A DNA stretch of 64,000 nt from Pseudomonas_T sp032052615 (GCA_032052615.1 DAMBWF010000002.1:310001-374000), one strand, 5' to 3'; positions 15,898-24,242 are shown, numbered from the stretch's first letter. The notes: generated from the letters alone by a model not told the origin. Program-made: numbers and translations.

Positions 15898-16926
15898 CTA
15901 TCTTTTAGTACTGCCAATTCTTCTCTTACTTATGACGTTTGGGTTACCTTTCACTAGGCCGCGTCCAGTGTGCATTGAATAGTATTTGGCGCCGTTGTAC
16001 TCCATGGCCCAAGAGGCTAAGTTGTCATTCCAGAGTTTAACTACGAGCTCGCCAACGTTGGCGTGATTTGCAATGCTTAGATAGGATCTCCATACCTTCC
16101 GGTAATGCCAGTCTAGGCTGTTGAAGACATATTCAGACTCGTCTTGAAATGACAGGTTGCTAAATATTAGTACTGTGGCGAGCTCTACGCTGCTGGCGTT
16201 TGGTAAGTTCCATCTGGCGCCGCTATACCAATAGCTTAGCGCTTGGAAAATTCCTCTTGAGCTCTTGCCGTGGAATCCTTTCCCTGTTATTGGGTTGAGA
16301 TGCTTTACCTCAATGCCTATGTATTTATCAGTAAAGCCGTGCTCGATAAGTTCGTCTTTTGCTTTTATTACAAAGTCTATTCTAATGTGCTCTATTTCTC
16401 TGTTTACAAATCCGGTCCCACTCACCTCGTGATAAATGTGGAACCATTTTGAGAAATTTCGAATGAACCAGTCGTGAAGTTCATCTTCGCTCTGCCAGCG
16501 TGAGGAATACCCTTCATTAATATGGCGATCTCGTTGTCGCATCAGATATATGGGTAGCAGTGTTGAAGTTTCTATTTCGTTGGTTGAGCAGAACTCATCA
16601 ATTACCTCTCCTAGCCCGGCCAGTTTCTGCTCAAGGGTCTTGCTATCTCCTGGGTGCGTAAGAGAGGATGGAGTTCTCTCCCTCGATGAAAGTATCTCTA
16701 GCCTTTTTCGTGTAAATGCATTTTCTAAGTTTTGGTCGCTAGGTGGTGGCTGTGTTTTTACTTTGGCCTTGCTTATTTCGCCGCCACGAAATTCTCCACA
16801 GAATTGACACTGTTTTGCATATGCAGTTCCAACCCCTTTATTTCTTAAGCGTAGCTCCAGGTACTCAGAACAATCATGATCTAAGTCCTCAAGAGCTGCG
16901 GCAGACTCAATATGTGGGTAATCCAT
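15898..16926 (-). CDS. PD-(D/E)XK nuclease-like protein with CxxC motif
   Basis: 342 aa, unnamed. A CQFCGEF motif near residue 40 could be half a zinc site. Residues about 120-160 are helical (DELHDWFIRNFSKWFHIYHEVSGTGFVN). A PD-(D/E)XK-like core follows: EHIRIDFVIKAKDELIEHG (Asp), then DKYIGIEVKHLNPITG (E-x-K), then GIFQALSYWYSGARW with Gln and Tyr as in restriction-endonuclease-like folds. The C-terminus is basic. It is AT-rich, converges on hamB, and lies inside the pair of 84-bp inverted repeats. A stand-alone defence nuclease or restriction-like role is inferred. Confidence 0.6.
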   Translation of the reverse strand: MDYPHIESAAALEDLDHDCSEYLELRLRNKGVGTAYAKQCQFCGEFRGGEISKAKVKTQPPPSDQNLENAFTRKRLEILSSRERTPSSLTHPGDSKTLEQKLAGLGEVIDEFCSTNEIETSTLLPIYLMRQRDRHINEGYSSRWQSEDELHDWFIRNFSKWFHIYHEVSGTGFVNREIEHIRIDFVIKAKDELIEHGFTDKYIGIEVKHLNPITGKGFHGKSSRGIFQALSYWYSGARWNLPNASSVELATVLIFSNLSFQDESEYVFNSLDWHYRKVWRSYLSIANHANVGELVVKLWNDNLASWAMEYNGAKYYSMHTGRGLVKGNPNVISKRRIGSTKR

Positions 16927-16977
16927 GCGGCTATAGTCCGAACTAGGTGCTTGTAATGATTTATTGGGGCTGAATAA

Positions 16978-17376
16978 TTAAGAGTTCTTTTGTTGTTTGG
17001 CGGCGTAGTGCCGCGTCTGATAGGGCAGGATTGCCTTGGTGTTCGGGGTTTCGGTCTCGTCCAGGTCCCAGGCATTGAGCAGATCTACCATCGACCCTCC
17101 CTCAAAACTAACTTTCAGGTCTACCAGGTCGCGTAGCGCCCGCTGGCGTTCGAGCTCTATGCAGGGGTAACGACGGATCACATCCAGGGCGAACCTGGCG
17201 CGGCGCTGCTGGATGCCCTCCAGGGCCTCCAGGGCGCGTTTCAGCGAGGGGAGAGGGTTTGGGGCGTACCAGACGAACAATGCGACTTCGATCAGCGTCT
17301 CAGGCGCAGCCTGGCCCAAGGGCGCCCTGGCCAAAGTAATCAGCGCGGTTATCGAATTCTCTGGCTGCTCTGTCAT
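16978..17376 (-). CDS. Hypothetical protein between nuclease-like gene and integrase
   Basis: 132 aa, MTEQPENSITALITLARAPLGQAAPETLIEVALFVWY..., mostly helical with a charged middle (RALEALEGIQQRRARFALDVIRRYPCIELERQRALRDLVDLKV). No signal peptide or membrane span, and no family recognised. It is GC-richer than the neighbouring nuclease-like gene, so it may belong to the integrase-end backbone of the element rather than to the cargo. Confidence 0.5.
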   Translation of the reverse strand: MTEQPENSITALITLARAPLGQAAPETLIEVALFVWYAPNPLPSLKRALEALEGIQQRRARFALDVIRRYPCIELERQRALRDLVDLKVSFEGGSMVDLLNAWDLDETETPNTKAILPYQTRHYAAKQQKNS

Positions 17377-17442
17377 GAGAAGGCCCTTCGGTACGTTTTA
17401 GCTCGCTGAGCATACGCTCGGACTGGTCCAATGGCTTAAATC

Positions 17443-17526
17443 GAGCTGGTGAGGCATGGATGCCGCGCCAGGCGCCGGGCGGCTTTTTGCCCGGGGCCTG
17501 GCCACCAGCGCCGGCAGGGATGCCGG
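17443..17526 (-). repeat. Inverted repeat copy 2 (hairpin-rich, after integrase gene)
   Basis: Reverse-complement partner of 15711-15793. Its hairpin arms are CCAGGC-GCCGGGC/GCCCGGGGCCTGG around CTTTTT-containing loops, so it can also end integrase transcription. Both copies lie in the same relative orientation downstream of a gene. Confidence 0.8.
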
Positions 17527-17539
17527 AGGCGGGCTTGAG

Positions 17540-18688
17540 TCAGGCGCTAGGCCTTGCGCCCTGGCGCAGCTGGTCGATGTTATCTAGTGCTTTGACCAGG
17601 TCTTTTGCTCGAAGGTGTGTGTAGCGCTTGAGCGTTTGCATCGACTTGTGCCCGCTGATTGCTGCAACTTGCTGATCAGTGAGCTGGCCGCTTTCTACGA
17701 GCCTGCTCACGGCTTCATGCCTAAGGTCATGGAACCGGAAATCCGACATGCCGAGCCGCTTTTTCATCCCATTCCAGACTTTCGAGAAGACATAGGGCCT
17801 TCTCTTTTTGTCCTTGCCTGGTTCGCCGAAGAATATGAGATCGGTATCAATGGGGCGTATGGGGTTCTCTAGGGCCTCTTGGAAGGCTTGGGTTGCTGCT
17901 TGGGTCAGCGGTACGGTGCGGCTTTCCCCGTTTTTCGTGTCCAGGAGCTTCACCACGCGCTTTTTGACGTCTACCTGGTGCCTACGTAGTGAGGTGATCT
18001 CTGAGGAGCGCATGCCGGTCTCCACGGCGATCCTGACTATCCATCCCAGCATTGGATTGTGGTAGGCGTTTACGGCCTGGAACAGCTTCCGTTCTTCGTC
18101 CGGGGTGAGTCGTCGGTCACGTCCCTCCCCAGGGCTCGGTTTGCGGATATTCAATACGGGATTTTGGGGGAGTCCGATGCGCCACTCCTGAATGGCCACC
18201 GTGAAGAGGTTGCTGAGTAGGGCTAGCTCGAGGCGAACGGTGTTGGCGCTAACGGTTCTAACGGCCACGTCGCTGCCTTCCTTGTATTTCGTGCGGACGG
18301 TTTCCTTCAGGCGCTTGTCGCGGTACTCGGCGATTACATCGGCAGAGAGGGCGGCCAGGGAATACTTGCCGAGGTGGCGGATGAGCGCAGCGGCCTTGGT
18401 TTGTTCGGCTTTTTGCGTGGAGGCTTTCTTGGTCGGGGTGACTTCCTCCAGATAGCGCCCCAGGGCTTTCTCTAGAGTTGTCTTCTCGGAAGGGGAGCGA
18501 CGCAGATATACGCCGCGGACCATCTCGTCCTCAGTGGCGCGAGCCCAGTCTTCGGCATCACGTTTGACGCGAAAGGTCTTGGAAGCCGTAGGCCATCCTT
18601 GCTTGCGGATGAGGGCTTTCAGGTGCCGTAGGGGGTTTTTTTGACTGATGCCATCATCATCTCCAGTAGCAAAGTGCCGGTACTGCAC
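17540..18688 (-). CDS. tRNA-Phe-proximal tyrosine integrase of element C, N-terminus probably frameshifted
   Basis: 382 aa as an open frame from a GTG at 18688. The N-terminal fold is of the phage integrase SAM-like type (TLEKALGRYLEEVTPTKK...), with the catalytic set in ETGMRSSEITSLRR (Arg), FRFHDLRHEAVSRL (H-x-x-R), VAAISGHKSMQTLKRYTHL (His, Tyr). The natural start looks like the ATG at 18654, preceded by GGAG and giving MASVKKTPYGT, which then hits TGA. Adding one G at about 18620 would restore ...GTWKALIRKQGWPTASKTF. So a 1-nt deletion, a sequencing error, -1 slippage on the A7 run at 18636-18642, or use of the GTG start are the alternatives. It lies 62 bp from the tRNA, as expected for this class. 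Confidence 0.8.
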   Translation of the reverse strand: MQYRHFATGDDDGISQKNPLRHLKALIRKQGWPTASKTFRVKRDAEDWARATEDEMVRGVYLRRSPSEKTTLEKALGRYLEEVTPTKKASTQKAEQTKAAALIRHLGKYSLAALSADVIAEYRDKRLKETVRTKYKEGSDVAVRTVSANTVRLELALLSNLFTVAIQEWRIGLPQNPVLNIRKPSPGEGRDRRLTPDEERKLFQAVNAYHNPMLGWIVRIAVETGMRSSEITSLRRHQVDVKKRVVKLLDTKNGESRTVPLTQAATQAFQEALENPIRPIDTDLIFFGEPGKDKKRRPYVFSKVWNGMKKRLGMSDFRFHDLRHEAVSRLVESGQLTDQQVAAISGHKSMQTLKRYTHLRAKDLVKALDNIDQLRQGARPSA

Positions 18689-18749
18689 CGAAACTGTACC
18701 ACTGGAGCGTGGGACTGAACCAAGCGTTGCGCTAAGTCCTTGAAATTAT

Positions 18750-18795
18750 TGGTGCCCAGGGACGGAATCGAACCGCCGACACGGGGATTTTCAAT
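18750..18795. repeat. att direct repeat within tRNA-Phe (right end of element C)
   Basis: 46 bp identical to 5519-5564. The integrase gene is next to this end, so element C inserted at the tRNA and displaced element B to the left. Confidence 0.9.
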
Positions 18796-18825
18796 CCCCT
18801 GCTCTACCAACTGAGCTACCTGGGC
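18750..18825 (-). tRNA. tRNA-Phe (GAA)
   Basis: 76 nt including CCA. Acceptor GCCCAGG/CCTGGGC, D arm GCTC-AGTTGGTAGA-GC, anticodon stem GGGGA/TCCCC with loop TTGAAAA (anticodon GAA), T arm GGCGG-TTCGATT-CCGTC. The gene is intact despite island insertion at its 3' half. Confidence 0.97.
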
Positions 18826-18835
18826 AACGGGGCGC

Positions 18836-18864
18836 ATTAAACGGATTTCGCGAGGAGGTGTCAA
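18836..18864 (-). promoter_or_regulatory. Sigma-70 promoter of tRNA-Phe
   Basis: On the minus strand TTGACA (18864-18859), a 17-bp spacer, and TTTAAT (18841-18836), ending 10 bp before the mature tRNA 5' end. Confidence 0.75.
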
Positions 18865-18900
18865 GCCGGGCGCGAAAAAATTTTCAGGCTTTACGGACGT

Positions 18901-19173
18901 TTACGAGCTGGGCGGCACGTAGCCTTCGGCCTGGGCGTAGTCTTCGCCGGAGAGGAACTTGTCCATTTCGGCCTGGAGGAACTTGCGGTCCTCGGCGTTC
19001 ATCATGTTCAGCCGACGCTCGTTGATCAGCATGGTCTGGTGCTTCTGCCACTCGTCCCAGGCCTTCTTCGAGACGTGGGCGTAGAGGTCCTCGCCCTTGG
19101 CGCCGGGGTAGGGCGGGCGGTCGAGTCCCGGCAGGTCTTCGTGGTACTTGCGGCAATGGACGATGCGGGTCAT
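18901..19173 (-). CDS. yggX: Fe(2+)-trafficking protein YggX
   Basis: 90 aa, MTRIVHCRKYHEDLPGLDRPPYPGAKGEDLYAHVSKKAWDEWQKHQTMLINE, the whole-length YggX pattern with the conserved Cys7 and the LNMMNAEDRKFLQAEMDKFL helix. YggX protects iron-sulfur proteins and supports repair of oxidised [Fe-S] clusters. It lies 35 bp downstream of mutY on the same strand, the usual mutY-yggX pairing, which fits MutY being an Fe-S enzyme. Confidence 0.97.
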   Translation of the reverse strand: MTRIVHCRKYHEDLPGLDRPPYPGAKGEDLYAHVSKKAWDEWQKHQTMLINERRLNMMNAEDRKFLQAEMDKFLSGEDYAQAEGYVPPSS

Positions 19174-19208
19174 GGATGGCTCTCCTGCGGTGACACGGCC
19201 ACCGGCGT

Positions 19209-20273
19209 TCAGGCCGGTTGCGCCGTCAGTTCGGCTTCCGCGCGCTTGAGCAGTTTCTTCACCGGGGCGGCGAGGCCCAGGCGCTGCGGGGTGGCGAGGT
19301 TATACCAGAGCCAGTCGGCCTCGGTCACTCCGGCGGCGTCGCCCTCCACCCGCACCAGCCAAGGCTCGATGGCCAGTTGGAAGTGGCTGAAGGTGTGCAC
19401 CAGGCCGGGCAGCGCGCGGCGCTCGCCCAGGGCCAGGCCGTGACGCGCGGCGAGGGTGTCCAAGTCCTCCGGGCCGTCCAGCTCCGGCAGGCTCCAGAGC
19501 CCGCCCCAGAGGCCGCTGGACGGGCGCCGGTAGAGCAGCACGGCGCCGTCGGCGCGGAGAAGCAGGGGCATGAGGGTGCGTTTCCGCGGCAATTCCTTGC
19601 GTGGCTTCGGCCAGGGGTACTCGGTCTCCCGGCCCAGCAGGTGGGCGCGGCAGCCGGCCTGCACCGGGCACAGCAGGCACAGCGGCCGGCTGCGGGTGCA
19701 GAGGGTGGCGCCCAGGTCCATCATCGCCTGGGTGTAGTGGGCGACCCGCCGCTCAGGGGTCAGCCGCTCGGCGATGGCCCAGAGTTGACGGGCCACCTTG
19801 GGTTCGCCGGGATAGCCCTCCTGGGCCACGTAGCGGGCCAGCACCCGTTTGACGTTGCCATCGAGGATCGGCGCCCGCAGGCCCATGCTCAGGCTGGCGA
19901 TGGCGCCGGCGGTGGAGCGACCGATGCCGGGCAGCTCGGCGAGGGCCTCGACGTCCCGGGGGAATTCGCCGCCGAAGCCGTCCACCACGACCTTGGCCGC
20001 CTTGTGCAGGTTGCGCGCACGGCTGTAGTAGCCGAGGCCGGTCCACAGGTGCAGGACCTCGTCCTCCGGCGCGGCCGCCAGGGCCTCGACGGTGGGCAGC
20101 GCCTGCATGAAGCGGTCGAAGTAGCCGAGCACGGTGGCCACCTGGGTCTGTTGCAGCATCACCTCGGACACCCACACCCGGTAGGGCGTGACCGCCCGCT
20201 GCCAAGGCAGGTCCTTGCGCCCGTGGCGGTCGTACCAGTCGAGGACGGCGCTGGAGAATTGCTCGGGGCTCAT
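19209..20273 (-). CDS. mutY: A/G-specific adenine glycosylase MutY
   Basis: 354 aa. It removes adenine mispaired with 8-oxoguanine. The helix-hairpin-helix is LPGIGRSTAGAI and the catalytic Asp is in PILDGNVKRVLARY. The N-terminal SEVMLQQTQVATV carries the general-acid Glu. Four cysteines for the [4Fe-4S] cluster are in the C-x6-C-x2-C-x5-C pattern CTRSRPLCLLCPVQAGC. A NUDIX-like C-terminal domain (LLLRADGAVLLYRRPSSGLWGGLWSLPE) recognises 8-oxoG. The start overlaps the end of asmA by 4 bp. Confidence 0.97.
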   Translation of the reverse strand: MSPEQFSSAVLDWYDRHGRKDLPWQRAVTPYRVWVSEVMLQQTQVATVLGYFDRFMQALPTVEALAAAPEDEVLHLWTGLGYYSRARNLHKAAKVVVDGFGGEFPRDVEALAELPGIGRSTAGAIASLSMGLRAPILDGNVKRVLARYVAQEGYPGEPKVARQLWAIAERLTPERRVAHYTQAMMDLGATLCTRSRPLCLLCPVQAGCRAHLLGRETEYPWPKPRKELPRKRTLMPLLLRADGAVLLYRRPSSGLWGGLWSLPELDGPEDLDTLAARHGLALGERRALPGLVHTFSHFQLAIEPWLVRVEGDAAGVTEADWLWYNLATPQRLGLAAPVKKLLKRAEAELTAQPA

Positions 20274-22486
20274 CGCTTGAACAGCCCCTTGAGCGCGTCC
20301 TTGAGTTCCGGGCTCACCTTATCGCCGAGCTTCTCCTCGATCTTCTCGTTGAGCTTGTCGCCGGCCACCTTGGCGGCGATCTTGCCCAGGCCCTCCTTGT
20401 CCAGCCGGCAGGCCTTGGCGCCCATCTCCAGCGGGCCGCGGCAGCGCAGCGGCCATTCCAGGCCGACGTAGCGCTTGTTCACCTGGCAGGCCGGGTCTGG
20501 CATTTCCCGCTGGTCGCCCTCGATGATCACGCCGATGCGGTAGTCCATGCCCAGCACCCGCAGGTCCAGGTCGCCATCGCCATTCACCGTCAGGCCGGGG
20601 ATGCGCACCTTGAGGTCGGGGTTGCTGGCGACGCCGTGGCGCACGGCCAGGGTGCCCTTGAGTTCGTCGAAGGGCGTATCGCGGCCCCGGGGCTCGCCGC
20701 TCAGGGGCTTGCGGTTGAGGGTGGCGATGCCCTGGCAGAGCTGCTGCTCCAGGTTGGCGTCGGGGAGCATGCCCTTGTTCAGGGCGAACGCGGCGCTGCC
20801 GTCGAGGGCGTCGATCAGGGCCTTCTCGCTGTTGCCCTGGCTGGTGAAGTCGCCGCTCAGGGTCAGTTGGCCCTTGACCGGCGGCCGCGGCTGGCCGGTA
20901 TGCAGCAGTTTTTCCACCGGCACGTTGGTCAGCCGGGGCTGCGCGGACAAGGTCGGCACGGCGGGGCGGGCGTCGAGGGCGCCCTTGAGTTCGAAGCCGC
21001 CGTTCCACAGGTCGCCGCGCAGGGCGCCGAGGGTCAGCAGCCCCGCCTTGGCGGTCAGGTCAAGGGCAACGTTCTCCAGTGGCGTGCGCCGCAAGGTCAA
21101 CTGGCCCACGTCCAGCTTCGCTTCCAGGTCCAGCTTGCGCAGGCGCTCCAGGGGCAGCAGCGGCGCTTCGCTCCAGGCCCGCTGGGACGGCGAGTCGGGC
21201 AATGGCGTGGTGCCGGCCACGCCGGCCTCGGTGACGCTGGCCTGGACCTGGTTCCGGCGGCTCGCACTGGCGCCGTCGTCGCTCTTGTCCTTGGGCGGCA
21301 GGTAGCGGTCCAGGTCGATCCGGTCACCCTTGAGCTGCACCCGCAGGGCCTTGCGGTCGACGTCGGCGAGGGCGAGGCGGCCCCGGAAGCGGCTGTCGTC
21401 CAGGCGCAGGTTGAGGTCCTCCAGGGCCAGGGCGTCGGGACTGCCGCTGAGGCGGCCGGCCAGTTCCAGATGGCTCAGGGTCTTGGGGTCGGCCATGGGC
21501 GGCGGCTGGATGCCGATGCCGTCGAGGAACGCCCGCAGGTCCAGGGCGGCGATGGACAGACCACCCTCCAGCTTGGGTGTCTTGTCCAGTTCGCGGACCT
21601 TCAGTTCGCCCAGCAGGCGCAACTGGTTGGCCGAGAGTTTGAGCCCGTTCCACTCGGCCACCTGGGCGGCCTGATCGAGGAGTAATTGGCCCTGGGCGGA
21701 GAAGGTGACGGTCTTGCCGGACAGTGGCTCGCCGGAGGCCTCGCCGCCGAAGCGGGCGTCTTCCAATTGGTAGCGTTTGAGTACCCGGTCGAAGCGCAGG
21801 TTGCCGCTGAGCTCGGTCTTGGCCCGCAACACCGGCTGGTTGGTGCCGAAGAAACCGGTGAATTTCAACGGGATGCTGGCGCCCTCGCGGATCGCCCCGG
21901 TACTGAGCTGCGCGCTTTCCAGGCTGTAGCGGCGGCCGCTGGCGGCGTCGTGGTAGTCGAGGCGCGCGTCGGTGACGGTCAGGCTGTCGATGTCCAGCTT
22001 CAGGGGCCGAGCCGGCGCCGGCTCGGCGGGAGGCTCCGGGGCGGCCGGGGCGGGCTCGGGCGGGCGCTCCGCGGCGGGCGCCGCTGGGCGGCCGATGTCC
22101 TGCCAGTTGCCGCGACCCTGCTCGTCCCGTTGCAGGGTCAGGTTGAGGCCCTCGACACGGATGTCGCTCATCTGCACCTGCTTGCGCAGCAGCGGCATCA
22201 CCCGCACCGACAGCCCGAGCAGACGCGCCTCGGCGAAAGGCTTGCCGGGGGTGGCGGCGCTGGCCACCGTGGTGTCGTGGAGTTCCAGGCCGAGCCAGGG
22301 GAACAGGCTCCAGCCGATCTCACCGTTGAGGGTCAGCTCCAGGTTGGCCTTGTCGTGGGCCAGGCGGCGGATCTCGTCCTTGTAGTCGTTGGGGTCGAAC
22401 AGGTGAGTCAGGGCGAAGCCGAGAGCCACGATGATCAGCAACAGACCGAGGAATAACAGGCCCAGGATCTTGCCGAGCGCTTTCAT
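20270..22486 (-). CDS. asmA: AsmA family protein
   Basis: 738 aa. A single N-terminal membrane anchor (LGLLFLGLLLIIVALGFALTHLF) is followed by DPNDYKDEIRRLAHDKANLELTLNGEIGWSLFPWLGLELHDTTVA, the typical AsmA opening. A Pro/Ala-rich linker lies near residues 135-165 and a conserved C-terminal region follows (LNKGMLPDANLEQQLCQGIATLNRKPL). AsmA-like proteins are inner-membrane-anchored periplasmic bridge-like proteins linked to outer-membrane lipid homeostasis. The operon is asmA-mutY-yggX. It is divergent from hisB across 193 bp. Confidence 0.92.
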   Translation of the reverse strand: MKALGKILGLLFLGLLLIIVALGFALTHLFDPNDYKDEIRRLAHDKANLELTLNGEIGWSLFPWLGLELHDTTVASAATPGKPFAEARLLGLSVRVMPLLRKQVQMSDIRVEGLNLTLQRDEQGRGNWQDIGRPAAPAAERPPEPAPAAPEPPAEPAPARPLKLDIDSLTVTDARLDYHDAASGRRYSLESAQLSTGAIREGASIPLKFTGFFGTNQPVLRAKTELSGNLRFDRVLKRYQLEDARFGGEASGEPLSGKTVTFSAQGQLLLDQAAQVAEWNGLKLSANQLRLLGELKVRELDKTPKLEGGLSIAALDLRAFLDGIGIQPPPMADPKTLSHLELAGRLSGSPDALALEDLNLRLDDSRFRGRLALADVDRKALRVQLKGDRIDLDRYLPPKDKSDDGASASRRNQVQASVTEAGVAGTTPLPDSPSQRAWSEAPLLPLERLRKLDLEAKLDVGQLTLRRTPLENVALDLTAKAGLLTLGALRGDLWNGGFELKGALDARPAVPTLSAQPRLTNVPVEKLLHTGQPRPPVKGQLTLSGDFTSQGNSEKALIDALDGSAAFALNKGMLPDANLEQQLCQGIATLNRKPLSGEPRGRDTPFDELKGTLAVRHGVASNPDLKVRIPGLTVNGDGDLDLRVLGMDYRIGVIIEGDQREMPDPACQVNKRYVGLEWPLRCRGPLEMGAKACRLDKEGLGKIAAKVAGDKLNEKIEEKLGDKVSPELKDALKGLFKR

Positions 22487-22679
22487 GGACGCGTCCTTTG
22501 TAGGTGTTCGAAAAACGGCCGCGAGTATAACCGCGCGGTCCGCCGGTCAGGCTAGGCTTGGATGGGCGCGCCGGCGGGCGGTTCCATGGCGTCGGGAGCG
22601 GGGCGCGGCGGCTTCAAGGTTTGCCGATTATCGGCCTATAATGCCGGCCCTTTCGCCCCCTGATTTCGCGGAGTTGCTG

Positions 22680-23273
22680 ATGGCCGAACGTATGGCGTCC
22701 GTCGAGCGCAATACCCTGGAGACCCAGGTCAAGGCATCGATCAACCTGGATGGCAGCGGCCAGGCGCGTTTCGACCTCGGCGTGCCCTTCCTCGAGCACA
22801 TGCTCGACCAGATCGCCCGCCACGGCCTGATCGACCTGGACATCCACTGCAAGGGCGACCTGCACATCGACGACCACCACACCGTCGAGGACGTCGGCAT
22901 CACCCTGGGCCAGGCTTTCGCCCAGGCCATCGGCGACAAGAAGGGCATCCGCCGCTACGGCCATGCCTATGTGCCCCTGGACGAGGCGCTGTCGCGGGTG
23001 GTGATCGACTTCTCCGGCCGGCCCGGCCTGCACATGCACGTACCCTTCACCCGCGCCAGCGTCGGCGGCTTCGACGTGGACCTGTTCATGGAGTTCTTCC
23101 AAGGCTTCGTCAACCACGCCCAGGTCACCCTGCACATCGACAACCTGCGCGGGCACAACACCCACCACCAGATCGAGACCGTGTTCAAGGCTTTCGGCCG
23201 CGCCTTGCGCATGGCCGTCGAGCGCGACGAGCGCATGGCCGGGCAAATGCCCTCCACCAAGGGGTGCCTGTAA
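22680..23273 (+). CDS. hisB: Imidazoleglycerol-phosphate dehydratase HisB
   Basis: 197 aa from the ATG at 22680; the longer open frame upstream is not coding in appearance and GGAG lies 8 bp before this start. Carries the two metal-binding repeats DIDDHHTVEDVGI-type (HIDDHHTVEDVGITLGQA) and NTHHQIETVFKAFGRALRMA, plus VPFLEHMLDQIARHG. It catalyses the sixth step of histidine synthesis as the monofunctional enzyme usual in pseudomonads. The stop overlaps the hisH start (TAATG). A TATAAT-like box lies at 22637-22642. Confidence 0.97.
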   Translation: MAERMASVERNTLETQVKASINLDGSGQARFDLGVPFLEHMLDQIARHGLIDLDIHCKGDLHIDDHHTVEDVGITLGQAFAQAIGDKKGIRRYGHAYVPLDEALSRVVIDFSGRPGLHMHVPFTRASVGGFDVDLFMEFFQGFVNHAQVTLHIDNLRGHNTHHQIETVFKAFGRALRMAVERDERMAGQMPSTKGCL

Positions 23274-23911
23274 TGGACACGGTGGCCGTCATCGATTACG
23301 GCATGGGCAACCTGCACTCGGTGGCCAAGGCCCTGGAGCACGTCGGCGCCGGCCGCGTGATGGTCACCAGCGACGCCGCGACGATCCGCGAGGCCGACCG
23401 GGTGGTGTTCCCCGGCGTCGGCGCGATTCGCGACTGCATGGCGGAGATTCGCCGCCTGGGCTTCGATCATCTGGTGCGCGAGATCAGCCGGGACCGGCCG
23501 TTCCTCGGCATCTGCGTCGGCATGCAGGCGCTGATGGAGCACAGCGAGGAAAACGACGGGGTCGACTGCATCGGCTTTTTCCCGGGCCGTGTACGGTTCT
23601 TCGGCAAGGGCCTGCGGGAAGACGGCGAGACGCTCAAGGTGCCCCACATGGGCTGGAACGAGGTAATCCAGACCATCGACCACCCCCTCTGGCATGGCAT
23701 TCCCGACCGCGCGCGCTTCTACTTCGTGCACAGCTACTACATCGAGGCGGGCGATCCGGGCCAGGTCGTGGGGCGCGGTCGCTACGGCCTCGATTTCGCC
23801 GCCGCGCTGGCCGACGGTTCGCGTTTCGCCGTGCAGTTCCACCCGGAGAAAAGCCACGCCTGCGGCCTGCGCCTGCTGAAGAACTTCGTCGCCTGGGACG
23901 GGCGCGGGTAA
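23273..23911 (+). CDS. hisH: Imidazole glycerol phosphate synthase glutaminase subunit HisH
   Basis: 212 aa from the ATG overlapping the hisB stop. Class I glutamine amidotransferase: nucleophile Cys in RPFLGICVGMQALMEHSEE, and His/Glu in RFAVQFHPEKSHACGLRLL. VIDYGMGNLHSVAKALEH is the typical start. It supplies ammonia to HisF (encoded at 25088) to make IGP and AICAR. Confidence 0.97.
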   Translation: MDTVAVIDYGMGNLHSVAKALEHVGAGRVMVTSDAATIREADRVVFPGVGAIRDCMAEIRRLGFDHLVREISRDRPFLGICVGMQALMEHSEENDGVDCIGFFPGRVRFFGKGLREDGETLKVPHMGWNEVIQTIDHPLWHGIPDRARFYFVHSYYIEAGDPGQVVGRGRYGLDFAAALADGSRFAVQFHPEKSHACGLRLLKNFVAWDGRG

Positions 23912-23914
23912 GCC

Positions 23915-24172
23915 ATGGGCCGCCAGGCGAAGGCTCCGCTCCTGCACCTGGACGCCGCCCTGGAAGAGGCGGTCGTGGCGCGGCTCAAGCACTTTCTCGA
24001 AGAACGCTTCGAGCTGTCCCTGGGCAGTTTCGAGGCGCGGGAAGTGCTCGACCTGTTCGCCCGCGAGCTGGCCCCGCACTACTACAACAAGGCGATCCTC
24101 GACGTGCAGACGCACCTCCGGGAGCGCTTCGAAAGCATCGAGAGCGACCTCTGGGCGCTCGAGAAGACCTGA
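23915..24172 (+). CDS. DUF2164 family protein
   Basis: 85 aa, all-helical, with the DUF2164 pattern RLKHFLEERFELSLGSFEAREVLDLFARELAPHYYNKAILDVQTHLRERFESIESDLWALEK. Function unknown. It lies 3 bp after hisH and 70 bp before hisA, the place this family commonly takes in Pseudomonas histidine operons, so it is probably cotranscribed. Confidence 0.88.
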   Translation: MGRQAKAPLLHLDAALEEAVVARLKHFLEERFELSLGSFEAREVLDLFARELAPHYYNKAILDVQTHLRERFESIESDLWALEKT

Positions 24173-24242
24173 CGACCCCGCCGGGCCGGGCCGCCGCCGT
24201 CCGCGCCGGTCCCGTGCCCGTTGCGCCTGCGAAGGAACAGAC

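Noticed and set aside
20547..22456. Several long plus-strand frames opposite asmA
   Set aside because: Composition and absence of motifs or ribosome-binding sites mark them as shadows of the asmA frame.
22637..22642. TATAAT box as a firm hisB promoter
   Set aside because: No -35 hexamer at proper spacing could be found, so it is mentioned only in the hisB entry.
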